A DNA stretch of 64,000 nt from Allolobophora icterica (GCA_963556255.1 OY744616.1:9037770-9101769), one strand, 5' to 3'; positions 20,757-32,784 are shown, numbered from the stretch's first letter. Notes: generated from the sequence alone by a model not told the origin. Program-made: numbers and translations.

Positions 20757-22544
20757 GTTAGGATAGCTGTACCACAGTACCACAGAAGTCTTTTTTATTT
20801 CAGATTAAATTAGGTATGATTAGATTAGATTGATTGGATTAACGGAATTTGTTGGAAATAGCTTGACTTGTGTGCTCTGTTGTGATGGTGCGCTACTCTA
20901 GATTACTCTTTTCAGCTTACTTACTCACTTAGTGGTATCCTGTGACTTAACGTCTATGGTTGTTCTCTTTCAGAACCGATAGATGTCGTTGGATACGGAA
21001 AGAAGACGGGTCGCTTGAGCAGCACAAGCGATGGGGACGACGCTAAGAGCCAGGTCAGCAGCGACAGCGGCTGTGTGCTCAGCCCTCGGATACGGCTGGT
21101 CATGGACGGCTTATGATGGCCGAGGTCGTGTCCAAAGGGATCTTTCGTTACGTGATCAAAGGGATCCTTCGTTACGTGATCGAATGAGTCCGAATCGGCG
21201 GTGCAACGAGGCGGTGGAAGTGATGTGGCGATGTTGTTGTTGTTGTTGCAATAATGGACAACGTCGACATTCTGACAGTTTCTGAGAGAATCGGAGGACC
21301 ATTTGTAGTAGCTGCTTGTTTCTGGTGATGTAGTTGGACAGTGAGTGAGCGAGCGAGTGAGCGGAGGAGCACCCAGTGCTCGGAGAGTTCCAGACTCTGG
21401 AGCCACACGTGGCTTTTCAATTGCAATTCTAATGAGAATTTTAGTCGTTCTTTTATCAAAATATTTAGTCTTGAAACGCACACAAATGGGGCACTGTATA
21501 AGAGGCCCGTAAAACTACATCTCCACTAGACCCATAATAGAAAATATATATCGCCTCGAATTTAGAATAAGTTACGTAGTATTCCTCGTTTAATATGTCA
21601 ATGCACCGTTATTTATTTTTCGATAATCGGTTACTGATTATGCGAATACTCTAGGACTGTTTCAACTTATGTCATTGCACGATGCAACGATATTCTATAG
21701 AGGTATAGATGGGAAGGAGTTCACGTCGTGACGACGTCATTTCCGTTTGTTCTCCCATTTACCATCCAGGCACCGTTTTCATGTGTATACCAAATGTAGT
21801 CGCAGGGAATCCGAGTCTGACGTAAGAAAATCTCGTGGACTTTCTTCTATTCTGCAGTATTTTATAGTAGTCGACTCTCCGTTTTAACATGGCAGCACGC
21901 TCTTTGGCATATATTCGTGTGACTGTCGCATATTGCATGCTCTTATTTCGAACTGTAGACGAGCTGGTGAATCAGATTTCGTATCTTCGTGCGTATAAGT
22001 TCACTACGCTGCACGGACTGTATCTTGGTTTTCTAACCGAAACCGTTGCGCTTAGCTATTCCAGCCATTCTCAGTTTGCCTGGAACATTTCAGTTTCTGT
22101 ATTCAGTGTTTCATTTTAGTCCGAAACTGTGAACTTACATGTCGCCAAAGCTTTGCTGACATTTATGTATTCGAGTTTGTGTAATTCTTTCTTTCGAGAG
22201 CGCTGAACGATTTCTTTTGAAGAAATGATTTATGAATGGATAGTTTCAATTTCTGGACTATAGTTTCGAGGACACTTATTGTTCGAAGAAATTTGTATTC
22301 AAAAGTTTTGGAAATGTTCCATTTCAAGAATAACTGTTGCTACACAAGAAAGCATTATGGTCTTTCTCTTCAATGTGTTTCTAGCATTACCGTGTTCTTG
22401 GTATATTTTCATAGTGAAAAATATGGTAATAAAGTAATTTATTTTATGCAAGTTGTTTGAATGTTTTTGCAGTTCATTTAAATAATGTTATTCTTGTCAT
22501 TACTGTTGGAATTCTTTAGCGTTTTCCTGGCCGTAATCACTCGA
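20757..22544. other. Unassigned spacer of about 1.8 kb
   Basis: No gene or repeat family identified. An 18-base direct repeat, ATCnnTCGTTACGTGATC-like, occurs twice near 21140-21180, and TGTTGTTGT runs lie near 21232. The frames here (75-175 residues) lack domains I recognise. This is one of the few stretches where an unrecognised host exon could hide. Confidence 0.35.
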
Positions 22545-22885
22545 TTCAAAAGATAATCCAACAATAATCACACTCAATTCACAAGGTAATCCATCCATAT
22601 CACACTCGATTCACAAGATAATCCAGCCATAATCACTCAATTCACAATGTAATCCAGCCATAATCACTCAATTCACAAAGTAATCCAGCCATAATCACTC
22701 AATTCACAAGGTAATCCAACAATAATCACACTCAATTCACAAGATAATCCAGCCATAATCACTCAATTCACAAGGTAATCCAACAATAATCACACTCAAT
22801 TCACAAGATAATCCAGCCATAATCACTCAATTCACAAGGTAATCCAACAATAATCACACTCAATTCACAAGATAATCCAGCTCGT
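22545..22885. repeat. 31-33-bp minisatellite, about 11 units
   Basis: Units of the form TAATCCAGCCATAATCACTC then AATTCACAAGA are repeated in tandem with two alternating variants (AGCC and AACA types). In the second half the types alternate, giving a ~64-bp higher-order unit. Confidence 0.92.
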
Positions 22886-23042
22886 GACCTTTGACGAATG
22901 TATGAGTAATTGTAATTGGTAACTTACTATTGGGCCGGCGTCTAATTTTTAGGCACATATTGGCCAGAAAGATGCAGAAAGCATCCAGCGATAGCTCACC
23001 AAAACCTAGTCTTCGATATCCTCAAGTCCTCAGGTCCAGAAG

Positions 23043-23372
23043 CAGAGGCGTCTATCCCCCCCGAAGTCATTGGAGCAACTTCCACTCCTCTCCTCTACCC
23101 TCCCCTCTCCTCCCGTCCCATCCCCGGCCACTGGATTGCAAATTCTAAAGCATTCAATTGAAAAAAAAACTTTCATAGAATTTTTCTTTACAGTGTTTGA
23201 GTGCGATAACTTAAAAAACCAACTCAGTTACTGTAAGCAATTTTGACGGACAGACGTCCCAGATAGGCCTATTATTCAAGAAAGAAAGAATCATAGAATG
23301 AACCAAGTACCCCCACCCCCTTTTCTCGGAAGGAGCATTTGCTCCAAGGTTTCCATGGTGTAGACGCCTCTG
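23043..23372. mobile_element. hAT-type non-autonomous element (330 bp)
   Basis: Begins CAGAGGCGTCTATCC and ends GTAGACGCCTCTG, an inverted repeat. The flanking octamer TCCAGAAG is exactly duplicated (23035-23042 and 23373-23380), the 8-bp signature of hAT insertion. It belongs to the same family as 60781-60961. No transposase is encoded. Confidence 0.88.
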
Positions 23373-23835
23373 TCCAGAAGATCAATCCTAATTCCAGATG
23401 ATCAGTTTGTGTACATCTGGGCATTATGCAGTTCCTTTTCAGAAACTCGCAAAGGCACGGACATACATTCTTTTCTGGTAACAGCAAGCGCTTTTCAGAG
23501 TGTGGAGCATTTCTTCGGCCGAGGCCGATGTTGTTGCTTCTGCGAGAGATATTTCATCTCGGCATAATCAGGTCTGCTGCAATCAGAGCCGCTGCTGGCA
23601 GAACTTCTGGTGCCTCTCGAGCGGCTTGGCTTTCCCGGAGCAGCAACCGAGAAAAGGGAAGGAAATTGAAGGCAGGCAATCTGCGGTCGCGCTCCATAAA
23701 GATATCCGGCGTATCGGGTTGCACTGAGACTACCAGGCAGCGATTTCATCGAGTTGGAAATTTGTCTTCGATTTCAACTGCTAATTGTTCCTTCTGCTGA
23801 TTTATTATTCTATTTGGGAAGTAAAGACGGCGAGA
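23373..23835. other. Unassigned spacer
   Basis: No recognisable gene; overlapping frames on both strands lack domains. Confidence 0.35.
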
Positions 23836-23854
23836 GAGAGACAGACAGACAGAC

Positions 23855-23943
<89 letters not shown>

Positions 23944-24236
23944 GTGAGTGAGTGAGTGAGTGAGTGAAAGAGAGAGATAGACAGACAGAGAGACAGAGAC
24001 AGGCAGACAGAGAGAGAGTGAGAGAGAGTGAGTGAGTGAGTGAGTGAGTGAGTGAGTGAGTGAGTGAGTGAGTGAGTGAGTGAGTGAGTGAGTGAGTGAG
24101 TGAGTGAGTGAGTGAGTGAGTGAGTGAGTGAGTGAGTGAGTGAGTGAGTGAGTGAGTGAGTGAGTGAGTGAGTGAGAGAGAAGAGAGAGAAAGACAGAGA
24201 GAGAGAAAGACAGAGAGACAGAGAGAGAGAGAGGAC
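23836..24236. repeat. GA and GAGT microsatellite array
   Basis: A (GA)n block of about 80 bp, then a GAGT block of about 150 bp (from 24027), with GACA and GAGA transitions. Minus-strand Thr-His-Ser-Leu frames are artefacts. Confidence 0.96.
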
Positions 24237-24439
24237 TAGCCAATGTAGCTATCCGCCTTCACATGCTGGGGCTAAGGAAATGAGGTCGCTAAGGCTTGAT
24301 ACCCATGGCGACTCGCGGCCTTAGTACTAGAAATTGCTCTACTTTTTCTTCTTGTTCATCTGGTTCTTCTCCTCCTCTCCTTAACCTCCTTCCGTTTCTT
24401 TCGTTGCTTCCTTTGGCTTTACCATAAGTACTAATATTA

Positions 24440-24860
24440 TGCTAAAGTAGGCACATATAGGCCTAACTTCTGTGCTCGAATCTTTGCATTGGCCTTCTGT
24501 TCAGCCAAGAACATGTTTTGAACTGGGTCTCAGTTTATCAAATATTGAACTCTGTTCAACCCCAGTATACATAAAATAAGTCCTTAATGCCCAGAAGTTT
24601 ATCAATATTCAGGCAGGTCATACGATTATCTCTCTGGTCACACATAAACCTGGAATTGTTCTTCGTGAATAATGCTTATCGTTTGCACGACCTACTTCTT
24701 GGAACTCTCTCCGTGTGCTGTGCGCTCTGCTCAGTCGCTTGTGTCATTTCGTTCTCAACTTGAAACTAACCTCTTTCAAATTGCTTATCCATCATAGGCT
24801 GACTCACGCACTGACCTAGATATTGATCTCATCATGACCTGATTTTGGTAAGTCATCGAT
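24440..24860 (+). pseudogene. CR1/L2-like LINE ORF2 C-terminal remnant
   Basis: Frame-shifted plus-strand translation contains RPTSWNSL and SFRSQLETNLFQIAY, which fit the last ~50 residues of CR1/L2-type ORF2. No intact frame. Dispersed repeat F (24911-25040) follows it and may be its 3' end or a separate insertion. Confidence 0.5.
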
Positions 24861-24910
24861 TGAAGACATCGGCGATATAGAAGTTATAATTGCAATTACA
24901 GTTCTTTTAA

Positions 24911-25040
24911 AAACTCCGCCATTGCACGTCCGTGCCTTAGTGCCAGACAGTGCCAGTCCCAAGCCTGGATGAAGGAGGAGGGTGACGCTAATGATCTTTG
25001 TTATCACACAGTGCCGTTAAACTGAAACTACAACTACTAC
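24911..25040 (+). repeat. Dispersed retroposon family F, copy 1
   Basis: Contains CAGTCCCAAGCCTGGATGAA and GACGCTAATGATCTTTGTTA and ends in an ACTACTACT tail. Other copies: 34150-34262, 37034-37143 (with a clear target duplication) and 54780-54935 (minus). The short 3' triplet tail and variable 5' ends suit a LINE-driven retroposon. Confidence 0.75.
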
Positions 25041-25134
25041 TATGCTACTCTTCATTCTCCTTCTCGTCTTCCTCCTCCTTGTCGTTCAAAAGCCTTCTTG
25101 GCCTCACCTTTTGGCCCGGTTAGCTATCCGTATG

Positions 25135-25215
25135 GTTGCCCATTCAAACTGGCTGCGGTGGTGAAGGACCTGATCCAATCAAGTCACTGAAAACGAGCAT
25201 GGTCGATACCATACG
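25135..25215 (+). repeat. Dispersed repeat family D, copy 1
   Basis: Shares CCCATTCAAACxGGC, GGTGGTGAAGGA and CCATACGGTCGCTAT with copies at 29335-29690, 34590-34690 (minus) and 42430-42780. No tRNA-like head seen. Confidence 0.6.
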
Positions 25216-25447
25216 GTCGCTATAGAAAAATGTGTACCTTAAAATGTTTAACTCAGTGCTCACTCGCCTGTAAACAATAAACAAACAACGCCCTCGGTCG
25301 GTGATCCATAATTCTAGTGATCGGAGCGTGCTCGGAGAGAGTTGTTAGCAAGCGAGGTGCACTTCCTGGTGGAGCTGCGATTGTTTTGTGTTCGAAAGTG
25401 TGGACAAGCGGCTGCTTTGGAGCTTTGCTGGCGCTGTGTCACGTTAA

Positions 25448-26461
25448 CCCTCAATGGTTCCTTGGGGTGCAATCTGCACCCCCTGGCCGTTTCTATGGCT
25501 ACTCAAGTGTTATTATTAAAATTTCAGCAGTTATCTTCTAGGACATTGTAAGTGCACCATTTTTCCCTATAGTCATGCATAAAACGGGAAAAAAAGAGTT
25601 GACGTCAATTTTTGCCAGCACAGGTTCATCGGGGGTGCAATTTGCACCCCCAAATTATGACGTTGATATGATGAACAAATTCAGGTAACTGGTGCTAATT
25701 ACTGCAATAATTTGTTATGTTATTATATTTTAGAACACTTCCTGATATTTGTTTGACCTTTTTAGAAGTCAGCCATTTTGTTTTGCTTACATTTCAAGTA
25801 TTAGAAAATAAATAACACCATGGCTAGGTATTCCACAGCTGAAGCTCTTTGACTGATTATGGAAGAGGATACAGAAGTTGATGAAGGTGAAGGTGATGCC
25901 GATGATAGTGAAGATGGAGATTTGCCTGAAGTTGGTACTGCGTCTGATAACGAAGATCACGTGTCCGAGGAATTCGACGAATCAGAAGATGTCAGTGCGT
26001 CTGACGAAGAGCAGGTAACTGAACCATCTACTACACGGAATACAAGAGGAAGAGGTCGTGTAAGAGCTGGTACTGCCCTGCTCAGAAGACCGATCGTGGA
26101 TGCAATCCAACTTATAGAACTGGACTCTGGAGAATTCGAAGCAGGAACTGAGATACCAGCTAAAGTGAAGAGGACACAGGGACATTGTCATCTGTGCCCG
26201 CGCGAGTTTGACAGGAAGACGCGCAAATTCTGCGATAAGTGCTGTAGGCCTGCTTGTCTGGCACACTCTGTCAATGTATCAAATGTGACAAATGTATGTA
26301 ACTGAACAATTTAGATATGTCATTATGTTTATATAAAATACATGGTATTCGATTACCGGTAGACACAGCGTATCCTTGATTTATATTCTCAAACAAATAG
26401 GGGGTGCAGTTTGAACCCCAAGGACCTGGAACGCAACTTTCTGACAAGGGCCCATTGAGGG
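25448..26461 (+). mobile_element. piggyBac-type internal-deletion derivative (1014 bp)
   Basis: TTAA duplicates flank the element (25444-25447 and 26462-26465). Its ends are CCCTCAATGG and CCATTGAGGG, followed by subterminal inverted text CCTTGGGGTGCAA / TTGAACCCCAAGG and GCACCCC-rich motifs. TTAA targets, CCC ends and the internal Cys-rich protein tail together identify piggyBac. The catalytic middle of the transposase gene is missing, so it cannot transpose by itself. Confidence 0.92.
25820..26305 (+). pseudogene. piggyBac transposase: N-terminus fused to C-terminal zinc-binding domain
   Basis: The likely ancestral start at 25820 reads MARYSTAEAL, then TGA, so the original frame is stopped at codon 11. 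The same frame is open again from ATG 25859 for 148 residues. Those hold the acidic N-terminal part typical of piggyBac transposases, a basic TRGRGRVRAG stretch, and the C-terminal Cys-rich domain CHLC(110-113), FCDKCCRPACLAH and a final VCN. The RNase H-like DDD core (several hundred residues) is absent. The C-terminal domain of piggyBac binds its own transposon ends, so a truncated product could compete with active transposase; that is inference. Confidence 0.85.
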
Positions 26462-26631
26462 TTAAGGTCAGGCACGTGGAGCTGGTCCGATAAAGAAAGA
26501 TGATATCGTAAAAACAGAGGCATTAAAAACTGAGTCAACGAAGTAGAGCAACGTCTGACATGTGCAGAGAATTAGGATGAGTGGAACTGCGGGAAAGGAT
26601 GGACAGACGGACAAAAACAGAGAGAGAGAAA

Positions 26632-26990
26632 CGGATGAATGGGTGGGTGGGTGGGTGGGTGGGTGGGTGGGTGGGTGGGTGGGTGGGTGGGTGGGTGGGG
26701 ATGGATGGATGGATGGATGGATGGATGGATGGATGGATGGATGGGGGCGGGCGGGCGGGCGGGCGGGCGGGCGGGCGTGGGTGGGTGGGTGGGGACTGGG
26801 TGGGTGGGTGGGTGGGTGGGTGGGTGGGTGGGTTTGGGAATGGATTAATGTGGGTGGGTGTATGGGTAGGTTTGAGATTGGATGGATGGATGGATGGACG
26901 GACAGACGGACGGACGGACGGACGGACGGACGGACGGACGGATGGATGGATGGATGGATGGATGGATGGATGAATGGATGGATAGATGGA
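26632..26990. repeat. GGGT, GGAT, GGGC and GGAC tetranucleotide blocks
   Basis: Clean blocks of different tetranucleotides follow one another: GGGT, GGAT, GGGC, GGGT, GGAT, GGAC, GGAT. All are G-rich on the plus strand with regular GG/GGG runs, so G-quadruplex formation is plausible in the GGGT and GGGC blocks. Confidence 0.95.
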
Positions 26991-28199
26991 TGGATACAGA
27001 TACAGATACTCTGGATACAGAGTATTTAGTTCCTGTAAACAGATTAGGGAATTGTGATTGCGCATGATATATATCGGTGTATATACATCCCCCGTGAGTT
27101 GTTCCTATACCGCGTGCATCGAGTAAGATATGCAGCAGAGGGAAGCTCTGAGTCTCTGACCGCCGTGTATAAACTGTGGTATCTCGAAACAGAGTTCCAC
27201 CATAAGAGACTTTCTCTCCCACCCCGGAGAATCTATTTAGGAACAGAGTCTCTCCCCTGCGGGTCTGTTTTAGAATAAATTCGGCCCCGGAGACTATACT
27301 CTAAATCAGACTCCGGACAGAAAATAGTTCATATTCCCTTGAAGTAATCTCTTCCCACGGGTGACTCTATTCTTTGATAAATACAGTCACATTTGTTTTC
27401 AAAGCTACGATAAAAATTTAAGCATGTGGATTTTCTAACTTTATTGTAAAACTATTCAGTACTCTCAAACTACATGTTACGATAATTACATGAAATTTGT
27501 AAGGGGAATTCAAAAGAAACGGGAGAGAGAGAGGAGAGACTTTGTTTTGGGGGAGATTGTACATTGTGACCCGGCACCAATCGCAGATGTTCTGAGCTTA
27601 GAACTTCAAAGGAGAGATGTATGGCTGGCACCGGCTAATTATAGACCCACACTGACCCTTACCCGTTTGTCTTTCCTCAAGCTCTATCCTCTACAGCTGG
27701 ACCTCTACAACGATCATAGCAATGGCGACTCTCAGCTTAGTCATGGAGGTCTGTAGTTATTTCTCCTGGCTTAGCCGCCCTGTGCAAGGGATTTGGGCGA
27801 GAGGGTTTCTAGGCAGGGGTGATTAGTGGGAGAAGATTTATAGGGTGTAGTCACGTTAGCTGCTCTTTCATAGACCGGGCTGACCGCTCCCCAGCTCTGT
27901 CCGGTCGGCAATTTGTCTTGCCCTCGGAGCTACTATCCATACCCTCTGCCCTCTGTCTAGTATGCCCCGCTCTGTTTAGGGCCTGATCCCCTTCGTTGAT
28001 ATCGGGTGCGTGTTGGAATGAGACGTATAATTGCCCGAATTTGGGGAAATTGGGTGAAATTAGGCTATAGCGCAACCCATTGCCCAGCATTAGAAACCCG
28101 AGTCGGTGATCTCTGGCAGAAGCAGACACTTAGTGTGGGTGGTGTAAAGCCCCTAGATAGACACCGTATGGTGATCAATTAAAGACTACAGGTAAGGTA
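26991..28199. other. Unassigned spacer of about 1.2 kb
   Basis: No recognised gene. Frames at 27490-27756 (plus) and 27851-28129 (minus) have balanced composition but no domain that I know. Confidence 0.35.
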
Positions 28200-28245
28200 A
28201 TACGTAAGTAAGTAAGTAAACAAGTAAGTAAGTAAGTAAGTAAGA
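28200..28245. repeat. (GTAA)n short array
   Basis: Tandem AAGT/GTAA units with one variant; looser GGTAAGGTA motifs recur to about 28680. Confidence 0.85.
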
Positions 28246-28249
28246 ACAT

Positions 28250-29000
28250 CCTTTATTAGATCACTTGCTCATCGCATTTTGGTGTACTTACAACATGATT
28301 ATATAGTCTCACAAACAGGTTACTGAAACATAAAGTTCAAACATCTTGAATCATCGTGATGATGCAGGTTTTACGCAACCAACTATCAGCCAGTGGTATG
28401 ATTCGGTAGTGGGCCCGGGGAGGAGGGAGTAAGTTGTGTTTTTGATAGGCGGAGCAAGTCATACAATACATGCTCTTTATCCTCCAACACTACACTATAG
28501 CGATGGGTATCCGCATTTGAACGCATACGTAAAGTTAGGTAAGGCAATGTATGCGATATTCAAACTTCAAACGAATAATGTATTGTTTGGCACCATAAGG
28601 TAAGGTAAAACTAGGTAAGGTGAAGTAAGGACAGGTATGCAACATGGTAAGGTATACGGAGAAGGGTATCCTCAGGTATGGTAATTTATTTGCTGTCTCT
28701 TTAGACATCAGTCCTAAGAGACTTACGCAGTCTCTGGTGTTAAACGATATCTCGACTAATTATAAGCACCACAACATCCTCCAAACAGCTGGAAGTCCAC
28801 CTGTCCGTCCGTTCCGTATGGGTTGCAAGATACACCAGGAATGGAACCCCAAACACAGGTCTGAAATGAACGCTTCTGACTCGGGTTCTGCGGCCTTCTC
28901 GTTACCTTGAACGTTACCTGACGGACCTCGCATTTTCGTCGACTGCAGAAGACGTGTGGAACCAGTACGAGAATTGTAGAAAAAAGACTGGGGGGGTTAG
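28250..29000. other. Unassigned spacer
   Basis: AAGGTAAGGT-like motifs at 28530-28690; nothing else identified. Confidence 0.35.
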
Positions 29001-29029
29001 ACCTTGATTCATGTGGAGTTTGGGTGTGC

Positions 29030-29095
29030 AATGAAGACTTTACTATGGGGTCCTAAGAAAGACTAAGGGGTTGAAACCCCCCAACCCCCGACATT
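29030..29095 (-). repeat. Dispersed repeat family E, copy 1
   Basis: GGGGTCCTAAGAAAGACTAA then GGGGTTGAAACCCCCC is repeated in the opposite orientation at 47895-47955, where it reads TAGTCTTTTTAGGACCCC. Type of element unknown. Confidence 0.5.
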
Positions 29096-29334
29096 TCTCA
29101 CCCTGGGTGGAACTCTCCGTTCTTGTTCATCAGCTGAACACCGCTCGTAGACTCACTTTCGGTGGTGTGTTTTTTTACCCTTGTCCTCGCCAACTCAGCG
29201 CTCCCCTCGTAGTCGGTAGGTTCAAGACCGGGCAGATGACTTTGTCCATCGCATTAAAATTTAATTACCAAGTTTAGTCATTGTACAACTGAACAAAATC
29301 GCGACTGCGTCAAGGACAACCCACAAGAATTTCG

Positions 29335-29690
29335 GGCTAACAAGGTCTGTACACGAGGTACTTAAATGTCGTCGCACCCATTCAAACGGGCAGCGGGGGA
29401 TAGGATCTCACCAAAAAAGCCGAAAGCATTTGTAGCATTTGTAGGAAAATTAGGAGGTTCGAGGCCTTATATACTGTATGTTCGCTATAACATTAATTTT
29501 GTGATATTTAAATCTCGGGCTAGCACGGGGAATTTAAATGGCTTGGCACCCATTAAAGCGGGCAGCGGTGGTGAAGTATCTCGCCCGATCAATTCATTGA
29601 AAAAATGAACAGGGTCGAGGCCATACGGTCGCTATGGGAAAAGGTGTACATCTACACTAAAGTGTCTATATACCACTTAATTGTCTGGAC
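29335..29690 (+). repeat. Dispersed repeat family D, two copies
   Basis: Two successive copies (about 29335-29425, partial; and 29512-29690, longer) share CCATTxAAxCGGGCAGCGG and the GAxxCATACGGTCGCTATGG end with other members. Confidence 0.6.
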
Positions 29691-30624
29691 TTACGAGACA
29701 TTGGTTGTGTTACGCATTTTGGCATCGTTCTGATCGAATCGCGGGCAACGGATGCCCTGGTCACCTCTGACCCCAGAAGCACCAATAAAAGAGTAATAAA
29801 CGGTGTCCGATTGGGCGGAATGGACCAGATCGGAGAAGGGGTGGGTGGGTAGATAGGGAGGGTGCGCCATATATACCCCGTATACACGAGCATGGCACGG
29901 GTGCGAGATTAGAGAACTGAGCCTGGGGTGATCCCCGCTCACTTGAGATCCTTCTGACTGTACTGAGCCCCACTTTTATATTTGAGTCTTTGCAGAACTC
30001 TTTCACAGAGCTCGGATGACAGGTACAAGTGCACAGACGAAGAAGAACAGACCGACGGACAGACGCAAGGACAGACGCACATGTGCAGAAGGATAGAGGG
30101 TGATAACAAGGAAGAGATATACAGGGACACTTACGTTTAGTGAACGAGGAAGGTCGACAGTGGAGAAACGATCAAGGAAAGGTTATCCATCGATAGGTCA
30201 AAACAAACATACGCAGAGACAGAGGCACACATATAGACAGACAGACTATAACAGAGAAACGGAAGTAGACAAACAGAGACAGAACGAGAGGGAGACTGAG
30301 AGAGACAGAGCTTATGAGACGCGCAGCGCCGGAGGAATAAAGACACATGTATACACACGGGCTCGCAATATTTAAACTGGGTCGTTGTTACTCGAGCATT
30401 AAAATCCAATGAAAACAAGGGTCAACAAACTACGGTTTAAAACTATTTGCCAATTCGACACGTCTCCTGGTCCACTTTGAACTTTGAACCCGATCACCTT
30501 TACATCGAACCAGATCACGTGATCGTTCGGTCAGGACACAATCACTCTGGATCGGATATCTGTCCTGTGTGGTCACGAAACTACAAAAGTTTCTCTCAGA
30601 AAGGCGCTAAATAAATTTTGGATA
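29691..30624. other. Unassigned spacer with AGAC-rich patch
   Basis: 30020-30310 is enriched in ACAGACAG and GAGACAGAG motifs, a decayed tetranucleotide repeat. No gene recognised. Confidence 0.4.
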
Positions 30625-30765
30625 CATCATCAGTTCCTGACGCCAGCCATTTGGCGGCGATGGGTACGAACAAATGGTCTCCATTGTCCTCGGTCATTTG
30701 TCATGTCCAGTGATCCTCTTGATGTTAGTCTCGTAACGTTGGCTTTCTGAGAGTGATGATTGGTC
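30625..30765 (-). mobile_element. 3' end of LINE-GAT family, copy 3
   Basis: Minus-strand terminal ORF2 codons and stop (antisense of CATCATCAGTTCCTGACGCC), 5'-truncated to about 130 bp. It keeps GACCGAGGACAATGGAGACC-like text shared with the other copies. Confidence 0.65.
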
Positions 30766-30848
30766 AGTCTTTTAATTAAAATAACAGTTACAAATACCCG
30801 TTAAGCAAAATTACGATTACAGATACAACAACAGCAACAAGTAATAAT

Positions 30849-30925
30849 CAGTGATGGGCAATAGTTAACTAAAAAGTTGCTAACTATTAGTTTAACTAAA
30901 ACAAATAGTTTAGTGCCCATCACTG
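30849..30925. mobile_element. 77-bp hAT-type MITE
   Basis: Perfect 12-bp terminal inverted repeats, CAGTGATGGGCA and TGCCCATCACTG. The flanking octamers GTAATAAT and ATAATAAT agree at seven of eight positions. The interior is AT-rich with AGTTAACTA and TTTAACTAAA motifs. It is among the smallest such elements one would expect. Confidence 0.75.
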
Positions 30926-31186
30926 ATAATAATAATGCTCTGATGTGGTCTCTCAACCTCTGTTTTGACGGGTCTGCAGCTGGTTGACCACTATACTACT
31001 ATACTGTTATCCTACTATATTACTAGTCTATAGTCTACTAGACCACTGTCACTCTTAAACCTCTTTTCGAATAAGTGTGCTCAAGCCCAAACCAATGTAT
31101 ACTCTTTCTGACAGATATATAAATCCAAACACCTGGAAAATATTCGATTCCCATAAAAGTAATAAGACCATTCTATTTGTTTAGAG

Positions 31187-31384
31187 CAGAGGTTCACAGC
31201 CTGGGGTGCCCACACCCTCAGGGAGTGCGAGATGGCATTTCAGGGGGTGCGACAATGAGGGAGAATATGTTACTATTGTACTGTAAGTATGTAAAAACTA
31301 CTTGTTAACAGTTTTGTATGGAGTGCGAACATTAATCAAACATTTCCTAGATGTGCAGGGCATGGAAAAGGTTGAGAACCACTG
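31187..31384. mobile_element. hAT-type MITE (198 bp)
   Basis: Ends CAGAGGTTCACAGCC and AGGTTGAGAACCACTG; the latter in reverse complement is CAGTGGTTCTCAACCT, a classic hAT terminal motif. Flanking octamers GTTTAGAG and ATTTAGAG agree at seven of eight positions. Non-coding interior. Confidence 0.82.
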
Positions 31385-31803
31385 ATTTAGAGCCTGTATC
31401 TAAATATACAAATGTCATTTGGCGTTGCCATCATACCAGCCTCCAACCCTTGGATGGTTTGCTTCTACAGAATGTTCGACTGCAGCGTACAAAAATTCGA
31501 GTGGGGGGTACGATAACTCGAATATCGAGTACAGGAACTTGAGTATCGAGTACAAATTGCCTGGACGGGAAGTGACTGTATGCAGCTGTCAACAGTGAAT
31601 GAATGGTTTCAGGTTGTCGGCAATCATGTCCTTGAATATTCACTGAAGTTGGGTCATTATGCTGTTCTACGAGCATCACTCGAATACGTCTGAGTCAGCG
31701 GGAAAAGAGACCCACTCTCATTCGGATGAAATTAGTTGCTCTGGTCCGGTGGATAACTCGTCGGCCTCAAGGGCGGATCTAGGAGTGCCTTTGATGGAAC
31801 TAC

Positions 31804-32085
31804 TGCAATGTCCTCATTTAATTTGGAGATGAAACATGTCTGTTTTTGTTCTGGTAATGTACCCATGTGACTGCGTTTAGAAATGGAGCATATTTCTATT
31901 TGATTTGGCAATGTACCTCTTTAATTTCATTTGGAGATGAGCATGTCCATGTTTGATTGGGCAATGTTCTCATTTCATTGCGTTTGGAGATGGATATAAT
32001 ATCTCTGTTTCATTAGGCAATGTAACCACTTTATTTAGAGATTGGACATGTGTAAGAACTGATTTCGCAATGTATATAGCTATTT
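31804..32085. repeat. Degenerate ~53-bp minisatellite, five to six units
   Basis: Units start with a GGCAATGTACC-like phrase and contain TTTGGAGATGxxCAT. Divergence between units is high, so the array is old. Confidence 0.7.
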
Positions 32086-32784
32086 GATTCAGAGTGGTAG
32101 CACATCATTTTCAATTGTCCAAACTCCACAACAGTGGGAAAATCAGACGTTAAAAAGATAAAAAAAAGGCGAACTTCGAAAACAAAATTCATAAATAACT
32201 TAGGAAATCGGAAAAAAACAAATAAAATTCCAGCCATTGAAATCAAAAGTTCAATTTTTTAACGATATCAAAATCAAAGGGCTGCTTGAAGTCCTGGTGA
32301 CTCAAAATGTCGCCCAAAGAATTGTTAGCAGTTTGCTCTTACTCTTCGTGGAATCCTATAACCACCAGTGGTTGACCTATCACCCTTTGGAACAGAGTGT
32401 GCCCCGGGGTACTTAATACGCTCGTGTGACATTTAAGCTACGATATGAACCTCCGGCCCTTCTATGAAATCGTTTACATAACACCTCGCTGCGCTGGTTC
32501 TCTGGCCGCTCCTCTCCCACCAAAAACAAAGACATCATCTGGAGAAGAAAGGGTGGCTAGCCTGCTGTTCTAATTGACTCTTCAACCCCAGGGTCACCTC
32601 TTTGAGCAGAGGCGGTGTGGCCTTATCATAATTGAACCCTTGTTTCTGGCGTTCCCCTTATGTATCTATCGACAGCTCTTCGGCACTCCTTTGGATCAAG
32701 CGTCTGTAACATCGCGTTAATCGTGACCGTATGTATGCCCCAGTTAGGATGTCGTTGACATATGTAAGTAGATAAATATATAAA
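32086..32784. other. Unassigned spacer
   Basis: No gene or repeat family identified. Confidence 0.35.

Noticed and set aside
22545..22885. Regular ~32-bp repeats resembling a CRISPR array
   Set aside because: There are no unique spacers, units abut each other, no cas genes occur, and the sequence is eukaryotic. The same applies to 57940-58290.
25448..26461. Kolobok identity for the TTAA element
   Set aside because: The C-terminal Cys-rich domain and CCC ends are those of piggyBac; no Kolobok motifs are present.
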